NCBI GenBank assembly: GCA_947471745.1 | Contig: CANJKZ010000170.1 | Span: 1,638,501 to 1,702,500, forward strand | Direction: 5' to 3' | DNA length: 64,000 nucleotides | Origin: Closterium sp. Naga37s-1 | Taxonomy: Eukaryota; Streptophyta; Zygnematophyceae; Desmidiales; Closteriaceae | Shown here: positions 17,783 through 30,271 of the stretch, in pieces | Layout: every line of letters starts with the position of its first letter | Position numbering within the stretch: position 1 is the first letter of the stretch | Position numbers and translations under genes: made by a program | The notes under the pieces: generated by a model | Database searches by the model: none | Told to the model about the DNA's origin: nothing | The model's input: only the letters and a program-made list of their open reading frames with translations

Positions 17783-19588
17783 ACCGAATTTACCGAAATC
17801 TTCGCGGATGACCTGCCTGACGGGCTGCCACCTCAGCGTCCGGAGGACCACAGGATCGAGCTGGAGCCAGGCGCAAAACCAACTGTTCGGTCACAGTGGC
17901 GGCTCAGCCAACCGGAGCTCGACGAGTTGCGGAAACAGCTGGATTATCTGCTTTCGAAGGGTTTTATCCGGCCGAGCATGTCACCATACGCCGCCCCGAT
18001 ACTGTTCACACCGAAAAAGGACGGAGGCCTGCGCATGTGCATCGACTATCGAGCGTTGAACCGGGTCACGATCAAGTCACGTTACCCGATCCCACGAGCG
18101 GACGACCTGCTGGATCAGCTTCGCGGGGCTCGCTTCTTCTCGAAAATCGATTTGCGAGGTGGCTACCACCAAATTCGCGTGTTCACCGACGACTGCCCGA
18201 AGACTGCGTTTCGCACCCGCTACGGCAGTTACGAGTACACGGTGATGCCGTTCGGGTTGACGAACGCGCCCTCGACTTTCCAGCTCACCATGAATGGGGT
18301 GTTTCGGGACATGCTGGACAAAAAAGTTATCGTTTATCTGGACGACATCCTGGTGTACAGCAAGACTCGGGAGCAGCATTTACAGGATTTAGAGGAAGTG
18401 TTCCGGCGCTTGCAGCAGAACCGACTGATTACTAAGGGCTCTAAGTGTGAGTTCTTACAGTCGGAGCTGGGGCACGTGATTTCAGGGGAGGGCATTAAAA
18501 TTGACCCTCGCAAAGTAACGGCGATTTCGGAGTGGAAGCCGCCCACGAACATCACGGAGTTGCAGAGTTTCCTCGGCTTCGTTAACTACGTCCGCCGTTT
18601 TGTACCGAATATGGCGGAGGTAACCAGGCCGTTAACCGATCTACTGCATAAGGGCGTGCAATTCTGTTGGGGGGAGAGAGAACAGCTGGCTTTCAACGAG
18701 CTGAAGAAAATTTTGAGTTCACCCCCGGTGCTTCGGCTGGCAGATCCATCTCGACCGTTCGAAGTCGTGACGGACGCCAGCGATTTCGCCGTGGGCGCTG
18801 TGCTACTACAGGACTTCGGAAACGGGCTGCAACCCATCGCGTACGAATCAAGAAAAATGCAGCCGCCCGAGCGCAACTATCCGGTCCATGACAAGGAAAT
18901 GCTCGCCATCGTGCATGCATTTCGTACCTGGCGCTGTTACCTCACGGGAGCTGACGTCACCGTCCGAACCGACCACAAGTCATTACAATACATGCGCAGC
19001 CAACCACAACTCAACCCGCGACAAATCCGGTGGCTCGATTACCTCGAGTCCAATTTCAGCTACACCATCACGTACAAAAAGGGCGCCAACAACATCGCCA
19101 ACGCCCTGACCCGACCATCAATGCAGACCGCAGCAGTACTAATCGCCCATTCTAACCCTTTATTGACAGGATTATTCGCACTCTAGCCTGCAAAACTGCG
19201 TCCCCGCTACGTGGGACCCTTTCGCATCATTCGGATGCTGACACCGGTCACTGCGAAACTTCTCCTACCGGACGACTGGAAAATCCACGACGCTTTCCAC
19301 GTCACTTTACTTCGCCACTATGTGGCACCGCAGTCGTCCGACGTCGCCCGACCCCACCAGGCGCCAAATGTCCGACCTGTGGCAGACCCGACGCTTCAAC
19401 CTTGGAAGATATTGAACCATCGCATTCGTGCGACCCCCGCCGGACGCCACGTCGACTTCCTGCTACGCTGGGTGGATCGCACAAGCGAAGATGACACATG
19501 GGTCCCGGCTGACTCACTACAAGGGCACTCGGTACTTCGGCAGTATCTTTCTCGCCGACATGTGCCTGATATCGACCACCTTTCTTAA
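17783..19588 (+). pseudogene. chromodomain gypsy pol with RT and RNase H, integrase deleted
   Basis: The frame from about 17783 encodes the gypsy [14 protein letters not shown] lead, [28 protein letters not shown], and the [10 protein letters not shown] catalytic box near 18334-18363. RNase H follows, including [15 protein letters not shown] and [10 protein letters not shown], to NALTRP at about 19115. The sequence then jumps past the whole zinc-binding and DDE part of integrase, through TAG at 19184-19186. It resumes in the same frame with KLRPRYVGPF (integrase C-terminus) and a chromodomain (ILNHRIRA to FLLRWVDRT) up to 19588. The 5' LTR, gag and protease are absent. RT residues look intact, but the element cannot integrate by itself. 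Confidence 0.92.
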
Positions 19589-19601
19589 AGGGGGGGGGTA
19601 G

Positions 19602-19880
19602 TGTAAGGAATTTCGCTAATTCCTTACTGAGGCATCTCTTACGCGTAAAATTCCAACTTTCGGAATTCAGGCTCGGTCCGACGACCTCGCCTTCCGAACG
19701 TCTCCCGCGTCGCCCTCGGATTTCCCAACCCCAAACCTGCACCCAACCTTCGCGCGACTCCGCGACCTCGGCCTAGCTAGCTGTGCTATATTATGCCTAG
19801 GCCTCGTTGTTTGCTGAGTAGTTGTAATCACTTCCGCGATATTGCATTCTGCGCACTCTTCTTTCATACAACTCATAACA
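19602..19880 (+). repeat. gypsy 3' LTR, 279 bp, with polypurine tract
   Basis: The LTR begins TGTAAGGAATTTCG and ends CTCATAACA. A G-rich tract (AAAGGGGGGGGG) lies just upstream at 19588-19599. The start carries a short inverted repeat (GGAATTTCGCTAATTCC). With no 5' partner left, the target duplication cannot be tested. Confidence 0.85.
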
Positions 19881-21132
19881 AACCTCGAGAACCCCCATCT
19901 AAATGGGACGGTGCAGTGTGCGACTTCCGACCAGGCCTGTCGAAGTTCCTGGGGCCCATACTTGGGAGTCCCCAGCTCCTCCCTATCTGACCCTGTTTTG
20001 GCCGTAGCTGAGTGTTTTGGCGCCCTTAACGGTCACGGGCGCAGGCCAAAGTGAAAACTTGATATCCGGGCTTGCACCTACACTATCTTAGCTAAGGGAA
20101 AGTTCGGCTGCTCCAAAGCTGACTTAGAGATATCACGAACACGGGATTGGTTTAGAAAACGGTAAGGGAAAAATCCCCTTGGCGCGCTCTCGTTGAACCT
20201 AAGGAGAAAGGGGGGGGAGTGGGGGGGTCAGGCAGAATTTCTTGGGGGGGGGGGGGTCCTAGAACCGGAAATCAAAACTTTGTGGGTGGGGAGGCCTGGT
20301 TGGAGCACTTAACGTATCCGGGGAAGGGTCGAACGAAGCACTTAGTGTCACGGGTGCAGGGCGATCCTAACACTTTATGCAGTCGATCTGGAGCAAACGT
20401 AGCCCGGAATTTCAGGGCATTAAGGGCATATGCCCGTCAATCGACAGGCCTGCTTCCGACTTGGCAGACTTGTGGCTCGAAACCTTCACACATTCAGCAG
20501 AGCACCGCCTTTTTTCAGCAGCGATTCGTGGCACCAGGTGCCGCGTACCGATATAAATCCCAACCAACCGTACCGTTGTGTGGGAAGATAGCCACGAAGG
20601 CAATTGGATTTGTTAGGAAGTTCCACTACTAACCGCCGAATATATCTCAACAGGTCGTCAGGCGTGCTGACCCATTTCCGCTGAGATATTCCCCAGTGCT
20701 GTGCACAACGTTGGCCGAAGGTGCCGTAGCGCCAAAAGTCGCACCATACTGATGTACTAGTCGAAAATAGGACAAACACGCAGAAAGAATGAAAAGAACG
20801 TTTGTCCGGCCCCACAATCGCAAGTAATTTTGCGGTTTTCACGTCAGCTGCAGTTGCGGTCTGGTCCGCTCGTACGTTCCTGTACGCGTTAGTACGTTCC
20901 GCGCGTTTCCACAGTGCCCACTGCCCTACGTCCTCCCTCGTCCCTGTCACGCACGGAGCTGACACGGTGCCCGCTGCCTGCCCTGGAGCCTCCTAATTAT
21001 CCCGCTGGCATGCTGGTGAATGTAGGAAGTACCGTGCAGTGTCATCCCAACCCCGAGTTTTTTAACGAATTCTAGGAAATCTCATTCTTTTCTGTTCCAC
21101 AGTACCGGCTTTTTTCCGCCGCGCCGCCGGCC
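19881..21132. other. intergenic stretch and likely promoter of the protease-like gene
   Basis: No gene is recognisable. Poly-G tracts occur at about 20209-20257. The 250 bp before the ATG at 21133 are GC-rich, as is usual for promoters in this window, but no core element can be named with confidence. Confidence 0.4.
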
Positions 21133-24100
21133 ATGCCGGCGCGTTCGCCGCACGGGCATTACCCGCATGCGCCACGGCCACGATTCCGCTTCCGCCGCGA
21201 CGTGCGGTACTCGCGCTACGAGCGCCAAACGCGGCCCGTGCGCCAATGTGTCGTGTCCACAGTCTGCTGCCTGCTGCTGCTCCTCGCCTCGTGCCACGCT
21301 CCCCTGAGTTCTGCTGATAAGCCTTCACTGCCCGCAGCACGGGGTAACACGCAAAGGGGGCAGGGCGGGGGAGAAGCGGAAGGAGCGGCGGAAGATGGGG
21401 GGGAGGGGGGCGGCGTGGGCGGAAGGGGTGGACGGGGGAGCGCAGGCAGGCCGCATGGCGAGGTGGTCGGCGGAGCAGTTAGTGGAGGCGGATGGGGGGA
21501 CGAAGGAAGCAGACTGAGAGAACAGATATGGTCTTGGTCCTGGGCGACAAGGGTAATATCTGGGTGGATGAATGGGCAGGTGAAAGGACAGTACTTCCAA
21601 TTGAACGAGCTGGAGGGGCAGGTGAACGGGCAGCAGAGTGTGAGGAGTGTGGAGCGAGGGGAGGGGGAGGGCGCGACTGGAAGTGCTGACATTTGGGCGT
21701 CTGAATCTGGGATGGGTGGTGGTAGCAGCAACACTGCTGGTTCTGGTTCTGGTTCTGCTGCTGGTGTGAGGAAAGGAGATGGTACGGGTGTGTGTGCGGA
21801 CAAGCGTGTGGGGGGGACGGGCGGGGGAGGTGCCGTGGATGGTGCAGCTGGGGGGGCCGAGAGGGTGGAGGCAGAGGCGGAAGGGCAAGAGAGAGTCCAG
21901 GATTGGGGCGCAGGAAGGGTCATGGACGTGGATGGTGACGTCACTGACGTGGATGGTGACGTGGATGGTGATGTGGACATGGAGTTGCGTGCCTGTGCTC
22001 GAGGCCTGCTGAGCTCGGACATACAGCCTTCGCCTGCCACTGCTGACGCTGGTGTGCGTCTCCTGCCATTCCTGCTGCCATCCCTGCCATCACTGACGTT
22101 GCTAATGTCCCTGCCCTCCCTGCCCTCCCTGCCCTCCCTGCCCTCCCTGCCCTCCCTTCCCCTGCCCTCCCTGCCCTCCCTGCCCTCCCTGCCCTCCCTG
22201 CCCTCCCTGCCCTCCCTGCCCTCCCTGCCCTCCCTGCCCTCCATGCCCTCCCTGCCCTCCCTGCCCTCCCTGCCCTCCCTGCCCTCCCTGCCCTCCCTGC
22301 CCTCCCTGCCCTCCCTGCCCCTGCAGCATCAGCGCATGAGCGTACTGCAGGCGCTCTCAATGCTGCCCTGCCTGCGTCCCTTGTGAGTGCTGCCGCATGG
22401 TGTGCGTGATGGGGCGAAGGAGGAAGGATTGGGATAACACATGGGCCCATGTGCCCATTCACTAAGCAGATAACCTCGTTCTAGCATGCAAGAAGAAGCC
22501 AGCTTGGGAGGATGACGTTGGTTGGTCTGCCACACTACTCCGACACCACCCACCCACCCACCATGGGCCACGGCTATCAGACTGGTTCACTGGGCCATGT
22601 TGGATTCACGCTGGTGTTTTTTGGTTCCGCCACTCGCGTCTATCAAACGCCACGTGTACAGTTGATTTAAATCCCTTATGTACGATTGTCGGAGTGCCCA
22701 CCACATGTGGGGTTGGTTGAAACTAGAAACCCCATGTGAGCCTCATACCTCGAGCAGACAGAACTGAAAGAGCCCCTGGTTTCTCTTCTGTTTCTGCCAC
22801 GCGCATGGTTTCTCTCCCTCTCGAAATGGTCCTTCATTGTATAAGCACTGAAATGGTTCCTCTATCTCGTCTCGATATATGTAGCGCATGAGTCATGAGT
22901 CATGACCTCTCTCTATGTCCGTCTCTCTCCCATGCCTGATGTGCTATCCCTCGGTGTGGTTTGGTGTGGTGTGGCATGGGCAGCCTGTGTACCTGCAGGG
23001 CTCCAGTGACCTGCCCACCAACAATGCTGTCTTCCGCGTCTTCTCGCCCTTCAAATACAGGTCACCTGCTGCAACCCTCTCTGCACTGGCCTATGTTCGT
23101 CTGTTTCCTCTCCACTGTCAGACCGTCGAGTCTGTTTCCTCTCCCCCCCTCTGTCCCTATCTTCTCTCAGTTTAGCCCTTCCCTCCCACTCCTCCCATTT
23201 CCTTCCCCGTCCACCCCCTCTTCCTCCTGCCATTTCCCCCCCACTCCCCCTAAATCCTAAACCCCCCCTCCGCTCCACTCCCCACACAGCCCGCTGTACA
23301 CGAGCATCGCGGTGGGGTCGCCTGCGCGTGCTGTGGTGGTGTTGGTGGATACGCTCTCCAGCCTTTCCTGGCTGCTCTGCCACTGCGCCCCCTCCTCCTA
23401 TCCTGCGCCCTCCGACATCCTCCAGGTGCCCTTTCTCTCCCTCCCCTAGTCACCTGACCTGCAATGCCCCATCCCTTGTCGTCCTGCTGGTTCTCCTCTC
23501 CATGCATGTCGTTCGTCCCTGCACCCATCCAAACAGCGTCCACCACCAATGCACAGTGCTGCCCTGCACTGTGCCCCACTTGCTCTCCGTTTCTCCTCCG
23601 CTCTTTTGTTGTTCCCCCAAGCCCCTGATTTGCTTCCAAATATTCATAAATTCTGCTTCTTTCTCGCCCCTCACCCACTTTGCGGAGTCCTACACACTCC
23701 ACCGCATTCGTGGTCAGCTAAAAAATCCCTCCATCCTTTTGAGGCGCCTCAAAAATCCCTCCATCCTTTTGAGGCGCCTCAAAAATCCCTCCATCCCCTC
23801 TCCTCTCGCTCGCCCCTCACCCACACTCTCAGAACCGCACAGTCTTTGAGCCTTCCTCCTCTGCCACATCACGCCCTGTGCCCTGCAACTCCCCCTCCTG
23901 CCCTCAAGCCTCCATGTTCTCCTGCAACAGCAGCAGCAGCAGCAGCAGTACTGGTGCTGCACCCACACCATCAACACCACTATCATCATCGCCAGCATCA
24001 GCACCAGCTGCACCACCAGCTGCAGCTGCTGCAGCAACGGCGACAGCAGGCGGCGTGTGCACGTTCAACCCCACCAGCGGCAGTGCAGCGGGTGGCAGTG

Positions 24101-27100
24101 CAGGGCCACTCATCTCGGACCTGCTTTCTCTGCTCTCCACCAACTCCTCACTGCGACGCGCACGAGTCACCTTTGGGTAAGCCCGCCTTTTGAGGCGCCT
24201 CAAGTGCAGGGCCACTCATCTCGGACCTGATCTCGCTGCTCTCCACCGTCTATGTGCTTCGACGCACTCGAGTCACCTTCGGGTAAGCCTGCCTGTCAAG
24301 GGTATTGCCTTTTGCGTTGCACGCATGAGTCATGACTTGCTGTGGCTTGCCTGCCTGTTTTGACCATGGCATGGCTGCCGCTTGCTGCCCGTTGAAAGAA
24401 TTCCGGTTCTTTCGAAATACAGATCTGAAGTGAGTTCGTATTTACCTTACAAGCTTGGTTTGGCAAGCCCAGAAAGTCATTGTGGTTACTTCTACACACA
24501 TTTACGCATCCAACCATGCGAGGCACGAACATGTAAACTAGCCTGAATCAGAAATGCAAAGGTGTTCAAAATAAGCACCCCCCATTCCCTTCCCCCCCTT
24601 CCTTTCCGCACTTACTTCTGGCCATCCGTGGGAGGAAAACTTCAGTATGTGTGCATTCCCCCCTGTACTCGCTCCTTCTCCCTTCCCATCCCGTCTTCCC
24701 GCCCTTTTCTCCTCCTTCCCCCCTTCCCCCTTTCCCCCCTTCCCCTCTCCTCCCTCAAACCCCCCACAGCTGCAGCGGCAGCAGCAGCAGTGACCCAGCA
24801 ACGGACATTGGTGTGGATGGCGTGTTGGCCCTGGGAGCCCGCGCCTTCTCCATCCCTGCCCAGCTTGCCTCCCCCACCGCTGCCATCAGTGCGCCAGCTC
24901 CTCTGCCTGGAGGATCAGCCATGACCACAGCCTCCCTGCTGTCATTGGCTGTAGGCGCAGCGGCTGGGGGAGCAGCAGCAGGACAGGCAATACCATCAGC
25001 AGAAGCAGCCGCCTCAACAGCAGCAGAGGCTGCATCGCCGCCTCTGCCGCTGTCCTTCTCACTGTGCTTCGACAGCGGCACTGCCCAGGGAGCGCTGGTG
25101 CTAGGTGACCCTCCGCACCCCGGCAAGCTCAAAACCACCTCCTTCATGCTCGCTGCTAACAGGTGAGGCGCCCCCTGCATGCACAGAGGTTAGGGTGAGA
25201 AGGTGGGAGGGTGGGAGGGTGGAAGGGTGAGTGGATGGGAGGGTGGGAGGGTGAGAGAGTGGAGGAGTAGTTTGTGCCATTGTCTTTCCGCCTCCATATA
25301 GCGATGTGAATCGTGATGCATGCAGTGTTGTTATGCACTCTTGAGGCGCCTTACAACTTATTGTGGTGCGTCCACGTACCCTTCCCGCACCCTCCTGGAC
25401 TTTCTCCTCCCATTCCCCATTCTCCTTTTTCCTACCCCTCCCCCTCCCACTCCTACACTCATGGGAGCTTTCTCCCAAACTCCCCACTTCCCCTCCTCAC
25501 CCCCATCTCCCCTTTCCCCCTCCCCCTGTTCCTCTCCCCCCCCCTCCTTTCCCATCCCCTTCCCTTCCCTTCTCTCCACCGCCCCCGTCCTCCACCCACC
25601 CCCCTCTCCCGTCCCCCTCCTCCACTCATCCCCCTTCCAATCCCCCTACCCAGTTCGCGCTACTACCTGAACGTGACGCAGGTGCGAGTGGGCAGCACAC
25701 CCCTGCCAGCCAGCGCAGCACTGGGCAGCATCAGAGCGGATGCGAGGGGGGGAGTGGTGGTGGACACCACCTTCCCCTACCTCGCCCTGCGCCCCCCCCT
25801 GCTGCAGCAGCTAGTGGACCTTGTCTTCTCACAACCTCAACTTGTTCGACAAGATGTCGATGGCTTCGCCTGCGCATCTGTTCCCATCAGGTGTTCTTTG
25901 GCATTTTTTTCGCGCTCGGGTGATGTTTCTCTTGGTATCTCAGGTGCCAGGGGCTTGTTCTGTTGCGTTCAGGGGGCTGTTTTTGTTGCAATTTAACGCC
26001 TTTTCTGCTTCGGTCAAGCACTCTCTTTGTTGAATTATGTGCGTCTGCATGTCCCAATCCTTCCCTTCCCCCCATTCCCCACCATCAAGCCCCATATCCC
26101 CTCTTCCCTCCCTCTCCCCCTCGTCTGCTTCCCTCCTCCCGTCCTCTCTCCGACGCCTTCATCTCCTTATGCTTTCAATCTTCCTTCCCCTTTCCGTTGC
26201 TCTCCTACCATCACCTCCCAACTCGTCGCACCCTCACATCGTTCCATTCATGCACTTGCATCTATCAACCCACAACCTCTTTCCCACATCCCCTCCCCCT
26301 AACCATCTCCCCCCATCATCCGTTTCTTCCCCTCCCTCATCACCTCCGACCCCCCACTTCCCCACTTCCCCACCCTTTCCGCCCTCCCCTGCCCCACCCC
26401 TTGCCTACCCAGCAAGGCCACGAACGAGACGTTCCCCCCGGTGGTGTTGGAATTTCCAGACACCAGCTACTACGTGCATCCCTCCACTTACCTCATGCTT
26501 GACGTGCGCCCAATCTCCTTCATCTCAGCTCCCCTCCTGTCGTCTCCCTCCCTTCTCTCATCTCGCTCCCTTCTCTCATCTCCCTCCCTTCTCTCATCTC
26601 CCTCCCTTCTCTCATCTCGCCCCCTTCTCTCATCTCGCTCCCTTCACTTGTCTCCCTCCCTTCTCTTGTCTTCCTCCCCTCTCCAACCTTGGCCCCCCTC
26701 CCCCTCCCGCCCGGCTCCCTTCTTTCTTCTCGCTCGTTCCTCTCATCTCCCTCCCCTCTCTCATCTCCCTCCCACCTCTCATCGCTCTCGCATCAAAGGT
26801 CTCCTGTCAGCCATCCTACCCTGCTCGCTGACTCCACTCCGTGCGTGTGAGACAGTTGTGACCTGCACACACTCAACTGCTAGTTCTTCTGCCCACTATG
26901 CACAGTTCTTGAATCGTCGCTGCTACACCAAGGTAGTTCGGAGTACTCTTCTAGCTAACCAGCACTTGCTCGTACCATTACCAGAGTGCTCTGGTACTTC
27001 AGAGTTACCAAGGTACCCTGCAGCAGCAGCGCCCACCTTCCGTTGCTCTGCATTCCCTCAGAACAGTCTTTCATGTTTTCTTCCCTTATCCTCTCCACTC

Positions 27101-29534
27101 CTCCCATCTCCTCTCCACCCTTCCCGTCTTGTCTCCCCCCATCGTCTCCCTCTCCTCGTCCCTCTCCTCGCCGTCATCACCAGGGGGCCACAGCAGCCAA
27201 CCTGCTGCTGTGCCTGGCAGCCGTGCCTCTGCCAGATGACTCCGTGCACGATGCATATCTGGGCAGTGAGTGCTGTGGGGGAGCAGAGAGCACGGGACGA
27301 GGGGGTGGGGGTGGGGAGGGTGGGGGGGGAGGAGGGGAAAGGAATGACGGCTGGTAGAAGGTGCATCTCTGGAGCAGCACATACCGCTGATGTTGCTGTT
27401 GTTCACCTTCAAGGTTCTCTTTCTCATGTTTCCTTCAACACGCAGAAGCACACATTGCATACATATGTGCCCCTCTCTCCCCACCTCCCTCCCCTCCTCC
27501 CTCCCTCCCCCCTTCCCCCCCTCCCTCCCTCCCCTTCCCGGCCCACGCCTGCATGGGCAGCGCAATGGCTAGCAGACCACTATCTATGGTTCGACCTCAC
27601 GTCTCAGAAGATGCACTTTAGATCCCTCAACTGTGAGCCTTTGTGCCCTGATAGTGTGTGCGCTGAGCTGATGTGTGCCCCGATGTGTGTCTAGCTTGGG
27701 TTTCTAGCTTCGTTTCTCAGTTTGAGTTTCCAGCTGTCTCGACTGCTCTTCTGCCCCGTCTTCTCCTCCCCCCCCCTCGCCCTCTTTCCTCCCCTTCTTA
27801 ATAAAAATTCCCACTCGTGTGCATCACCTTTCGGCAATGCAGGTACCACCTGGGATTATCTCAACTCCACATTGCCCCCTACACCCCCTCCTGCTGCTGC
27901 ACCCTCCACTGCACCTGCTCCTTCCCCTCTCATCCAACCTCCTGCCACTGCCCCGGCTGAACCGCCTGCCACAGCCCCCACTCAACCCTTTGCCTCTCCG
28001 CCCACACAACCTCCTGCCATTTCCCCAACTCAACCTCCCACGCCCAACCTAACTCAACCTCCCGCCACCCCGCCCAATCAACCTCCTGCCATTCCCCCTT
28101 CCTCTCCGGCCTCTCCCGCCCCGTCTGCATCAGCGCCATCCCTTCAATCCTCCGGTAACGTCCTTCTGGCAGTGCCTTCACCTCTTCAACCTCCATGCAA
28201 AGTCCCATCCCGCTACCACCATGATTGTGCAATGGCAAAGTCAAGCGAACTGTCCTGTCTGTCCTGTCACATTAGTAGTCATGACTCATGACATTTCCTG
28301 TCATGGTGCAAAAGCGTCTGAACTGATGGATTCATTCATGGGTTATAGGAGCTGCGTAGTCAGCATCAATTCTACGCCTGCTGCTCATTGTACCACTGTC
28401 TCTCGGTCCCTCCCTCCCTCTCTTCTAGCCCTTTCCTCAAACCAGTTCAACTCCTCCTGTTTTGACTAATTTGTGTGCGTGCGTGCGTGCGTGTGTGCAC
28501 TTGCGCGTGAATGCCTTTTTGCTGTTTGTATCCTTCTTTTGTTTGCCTTCCTTCATCTTTTTTTCCTGCAAGTGCTCTTACAACCCTCTCTGTTCCTCCT
28601 ATGCCTCTCTGTCCCAGTAAAGCTCTGTCTTGTGTCTTGCCTTCATGCCCCCCTGGAATCTACAGCTCCTCTACTGTCTCCCCCAACCTCTCCTCCTCAA
28701 CCAAGCCTGTCCAGTGGTGGTGGCAGCAGCAACGATGGTAGTGGTGGCAGTAATAACAGTGTCGGTAGCAGCAGCGGCAGCAACAGCACGGGAACGACAA
28801 AATCAGGTATGGTTCTGCTGCGTCACTGTTGTGTGATTCATGCGCTTTTCATTCATGCTGCAAAGACAGCGCAACAGTGCGTTTTATTCTATTTGATCAC
28901 TGGGCAAGGCAACAATCTTGAATTGCGGATTCATAACCATGGAACCCACAAAGGATATTCTCGTCGTGAGAATTGTGCTATTCATTGTTGTGCGGCGTAA
29001 TGCACACCAATAGAAAAGTTTGATGAGAGATGTATCCCCCTACCCGTATACCTACCACATCTAGGGTGTGTTTAGTTGCTGGTACTGTGTCTTTGGGGGC
29101 TTACACACGTACCCGTAGCTCATTGGTCCTGGTCCAATGTTGAAATCACTTGACAGAATTCTCAGAAGTGGGGGCTAATACACATACCTGTAGCTCATTG
29201 GTCCTGGTCCAACGCTGTCTCGCAGCGCAGCATTATGCTCATTGTTCCTTCTGTTCGTAAATTTTGTGATGCTATGTATCAGTGCTCCTGCATGTGTATC
29301 ATTATGTCAGCTCAGCAGGCTTACCAATTCCATCGTCTCTCCCTATTGTGCCTCCCTTTCCACTCCCAACCAACATCCTGCATGCCCCTTCTGCCCTGCT
29401 TCGCCTGCTCTCCTGTAGTTGCTAAACAGTTTGCCATTACAGGCGGAATGGGGTATGGCATTTATTTTGTCTTAGTCTCTTTGACATTGACTTACTCTTT
29501 CCATTTTGTTGAGGCTGTATTTGGAAGCAACTGA
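21133..29534 (+). CDS. A1 (pepsin-like) aspartyl protease homologue, membrane-anchored, 12 exons, about 1075 aa
   Basis: A phase-consistent model has exons at about 21133-22382, 23007-23060, 23290-23425, 23833-24176, 24770-25162, 25654-25890, 26413-26503, 27184-27265, 27561-27632, 27843-28154, 28666-28806 and 29419-29534. A hydrophobic N-terminus (CVVSTVCCLLLLLASCHAP) suggests secretion or a signal anchor. The protease body follows the plant nucellin/CND41-like pattern: SPLYTSIAVGSP, VDTLSSLSWLLC, FEPSSSATSRPVPCNSPSC, RARVTFGCSG, DGVLALGARAFSIPAQL, RYYLNVTQVRVGS, VVVDTTFPYLAL and WLADHYLWFDLTS. A proline/serine/glycine-rich linker then leads to a C-terminal membrane helix (GIYFVLVSLTLTYSFHFVEA) and a stop. 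Both aspartates are kept, but DTGS reads DTLS and DSGT reads DTTF, so activity is doubtful. Exon 1 is mostly low complexity and its join to exon 2 is the least certain. Confidence 0.85.
22108..22320. repeat. 9-bp minisatellite (CTGCCCTCC)n encoding Leu-Pro-Ser repeats
   Basis: About 23 copies of a 9-bp unit near the end of exon 1 of the protease-like gene encode LPS triplets. Two units are altered (an LPLPS junction and a PSM variant). Confidence 0.95.
23737..23784. repeat. two copies of an 18-bp perfect palindrome in a protease intron
   Basis: TTTTGAGGCGCCTCAAAA occurs at 23737-23754 and again at 23767-23784, exactly 30 bp apart and separated by ATCCCTCCATCC-type sequence. The unit is a self-complementary hairpin with GGCGCC at its centre. 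Confidence 0.9.
24188..24203. repeat. palindrome TTTTGAGGCGCCTCAA
   Basis: A 16-bp copy of the same palindrome lies just after the exon 4 donor of the protease-like gene. It is followed by a partial duplicate of the end of exon 4 (AGTGCAGGGCCACTCATCTC onward, about 24203-24290). A shorter relative, TTGAGGCGCCTT, lies at 25341-25352. Confidence 0.8.
26524..26690. repeat. pyrimidine-rich 15-18 bp intronic tandem repeat
   Basis: Imperfect copies of CTTCTCTCATCTCCCTCC lie in the seventh intron of the protease-like gene. Long frames over it are compositional. Confidence 0.8.
29095..29215. repeat. imperfect 74-bp-spaced direct repeat
   Basis: A block of roughly 47 bp containing GTAGCTCATTGGTCCTGGTC occurs at about 29095-29143 and again from about 29169. 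It lies in the last intron of the protease-like gene. Confidence 0.7.
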
Positions 29535-30000
29535 GAAGGAAAATAAATGCCTAATGTTGCAATCAACTTATTCAGCCATTGTTTCAATGACTCAGTATTT
29601 GTGGAGGTGCAACAGCGAGCGAAGATGGGACGAGTGATTATGGCGTGTGCACGAAATTCAAAGGGTCAGTTTGAATTACGGCCCCTACATTGGCTTTGGG
29701 GCACGCTGAAACGGCCAAAACTGCACATTTACACACACAATCAGTGTTTGTCCATGACAAAAGGCTGATAATATATAAATCAGTACTAGCTTAGAAAAAA
29801 ACGTTGAAAAAAGGCTGAATCAGTGTAAGAAGGCTACAAATCAGCGTAACAAGGCTGCAATCTGGGGGCGGAAATTCTCGAGTCATTGTCACCTCACCTC
29901 ATCAAACCCCACACTGGGCAACTCAAAAGTCCCGCACACCACAAGGGTAGGCAATGGAGATTGTTTTTCAGAGAGGGTGAGGGTTATAATTGTAGTGATA
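29535..30000. other. 3' flank of the protease-like gene
   Basis: Contains an ATAAATG stretch soon after the stop and several imperfect AAGGCTGAATCAG-like repeats at about 29760-29860. No gene is recognised. Confidence 0.4.
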
Positions 30001-30149
30001 TGTCAAATTATATTTGTATGTGTAGGTTGTAGTGGGGTAGCCTCTACTGAGTACAACACTTTAGGTCAAACCTAGTACTTGTACTTATCCTTGCTTGCTA
30101 GTCAACCATTTCTGCACAGTTGATTCTGACATGGTATTCAGAGCAGGAT
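30001..30149 (+). repeat. copia 5' LTR (132 bp) and primer-binding site, split by a nested insertion
   Basis: The LTR runs from TGTCAAATTATA (30001) to GATTCTGACA (30132). It is followed at once by TGGTATTCAGAGCAGGA, a tRNA-Met-type primer-binding site (30133-30149). The element is interrupted here by the minus-strand copia at 30150. Its internal sequence resumes at 36893, shown by the CAGGA duplication on both sides. Confidence 0.88.
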
Positions 30150-30271
30150 GTCAGAATACTAAACGAGAATAAATGCATTGAGCAGAAAGTTGGTACAAGT
30201 ACTAACCCTGATTCGGTTGTACCCCTTATGGGCTACCCCTCTACAGCCCACACAACGATAACATTTTGACA
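30150..30271 (-). repeat. 3' LTR of the nested copia element
   Basis: In element orientation it starts TGTCAAAATG and ends AGTATTCTGACA. The polypurine tract CCTATGGGGGTG adjoins it on the right at about 30272-30285. Confidence 0.88.

Noticed and set aside
21216..22244. 342-codon minus-strand frame opposite protease exon 1
   Set aside because: Shadow of the GC-rich, repeat-bearing exon. The sense strand has the hydrophobic N-terminus and splices into the protease.
29235..29420. In-frame extension upstream of the last protease exon
   Set aside because: The sequence before 29419 is pyrimidine-rich and ends in a CTGTAG acceptor. Only the part after it matches the reading phase from exon 11.
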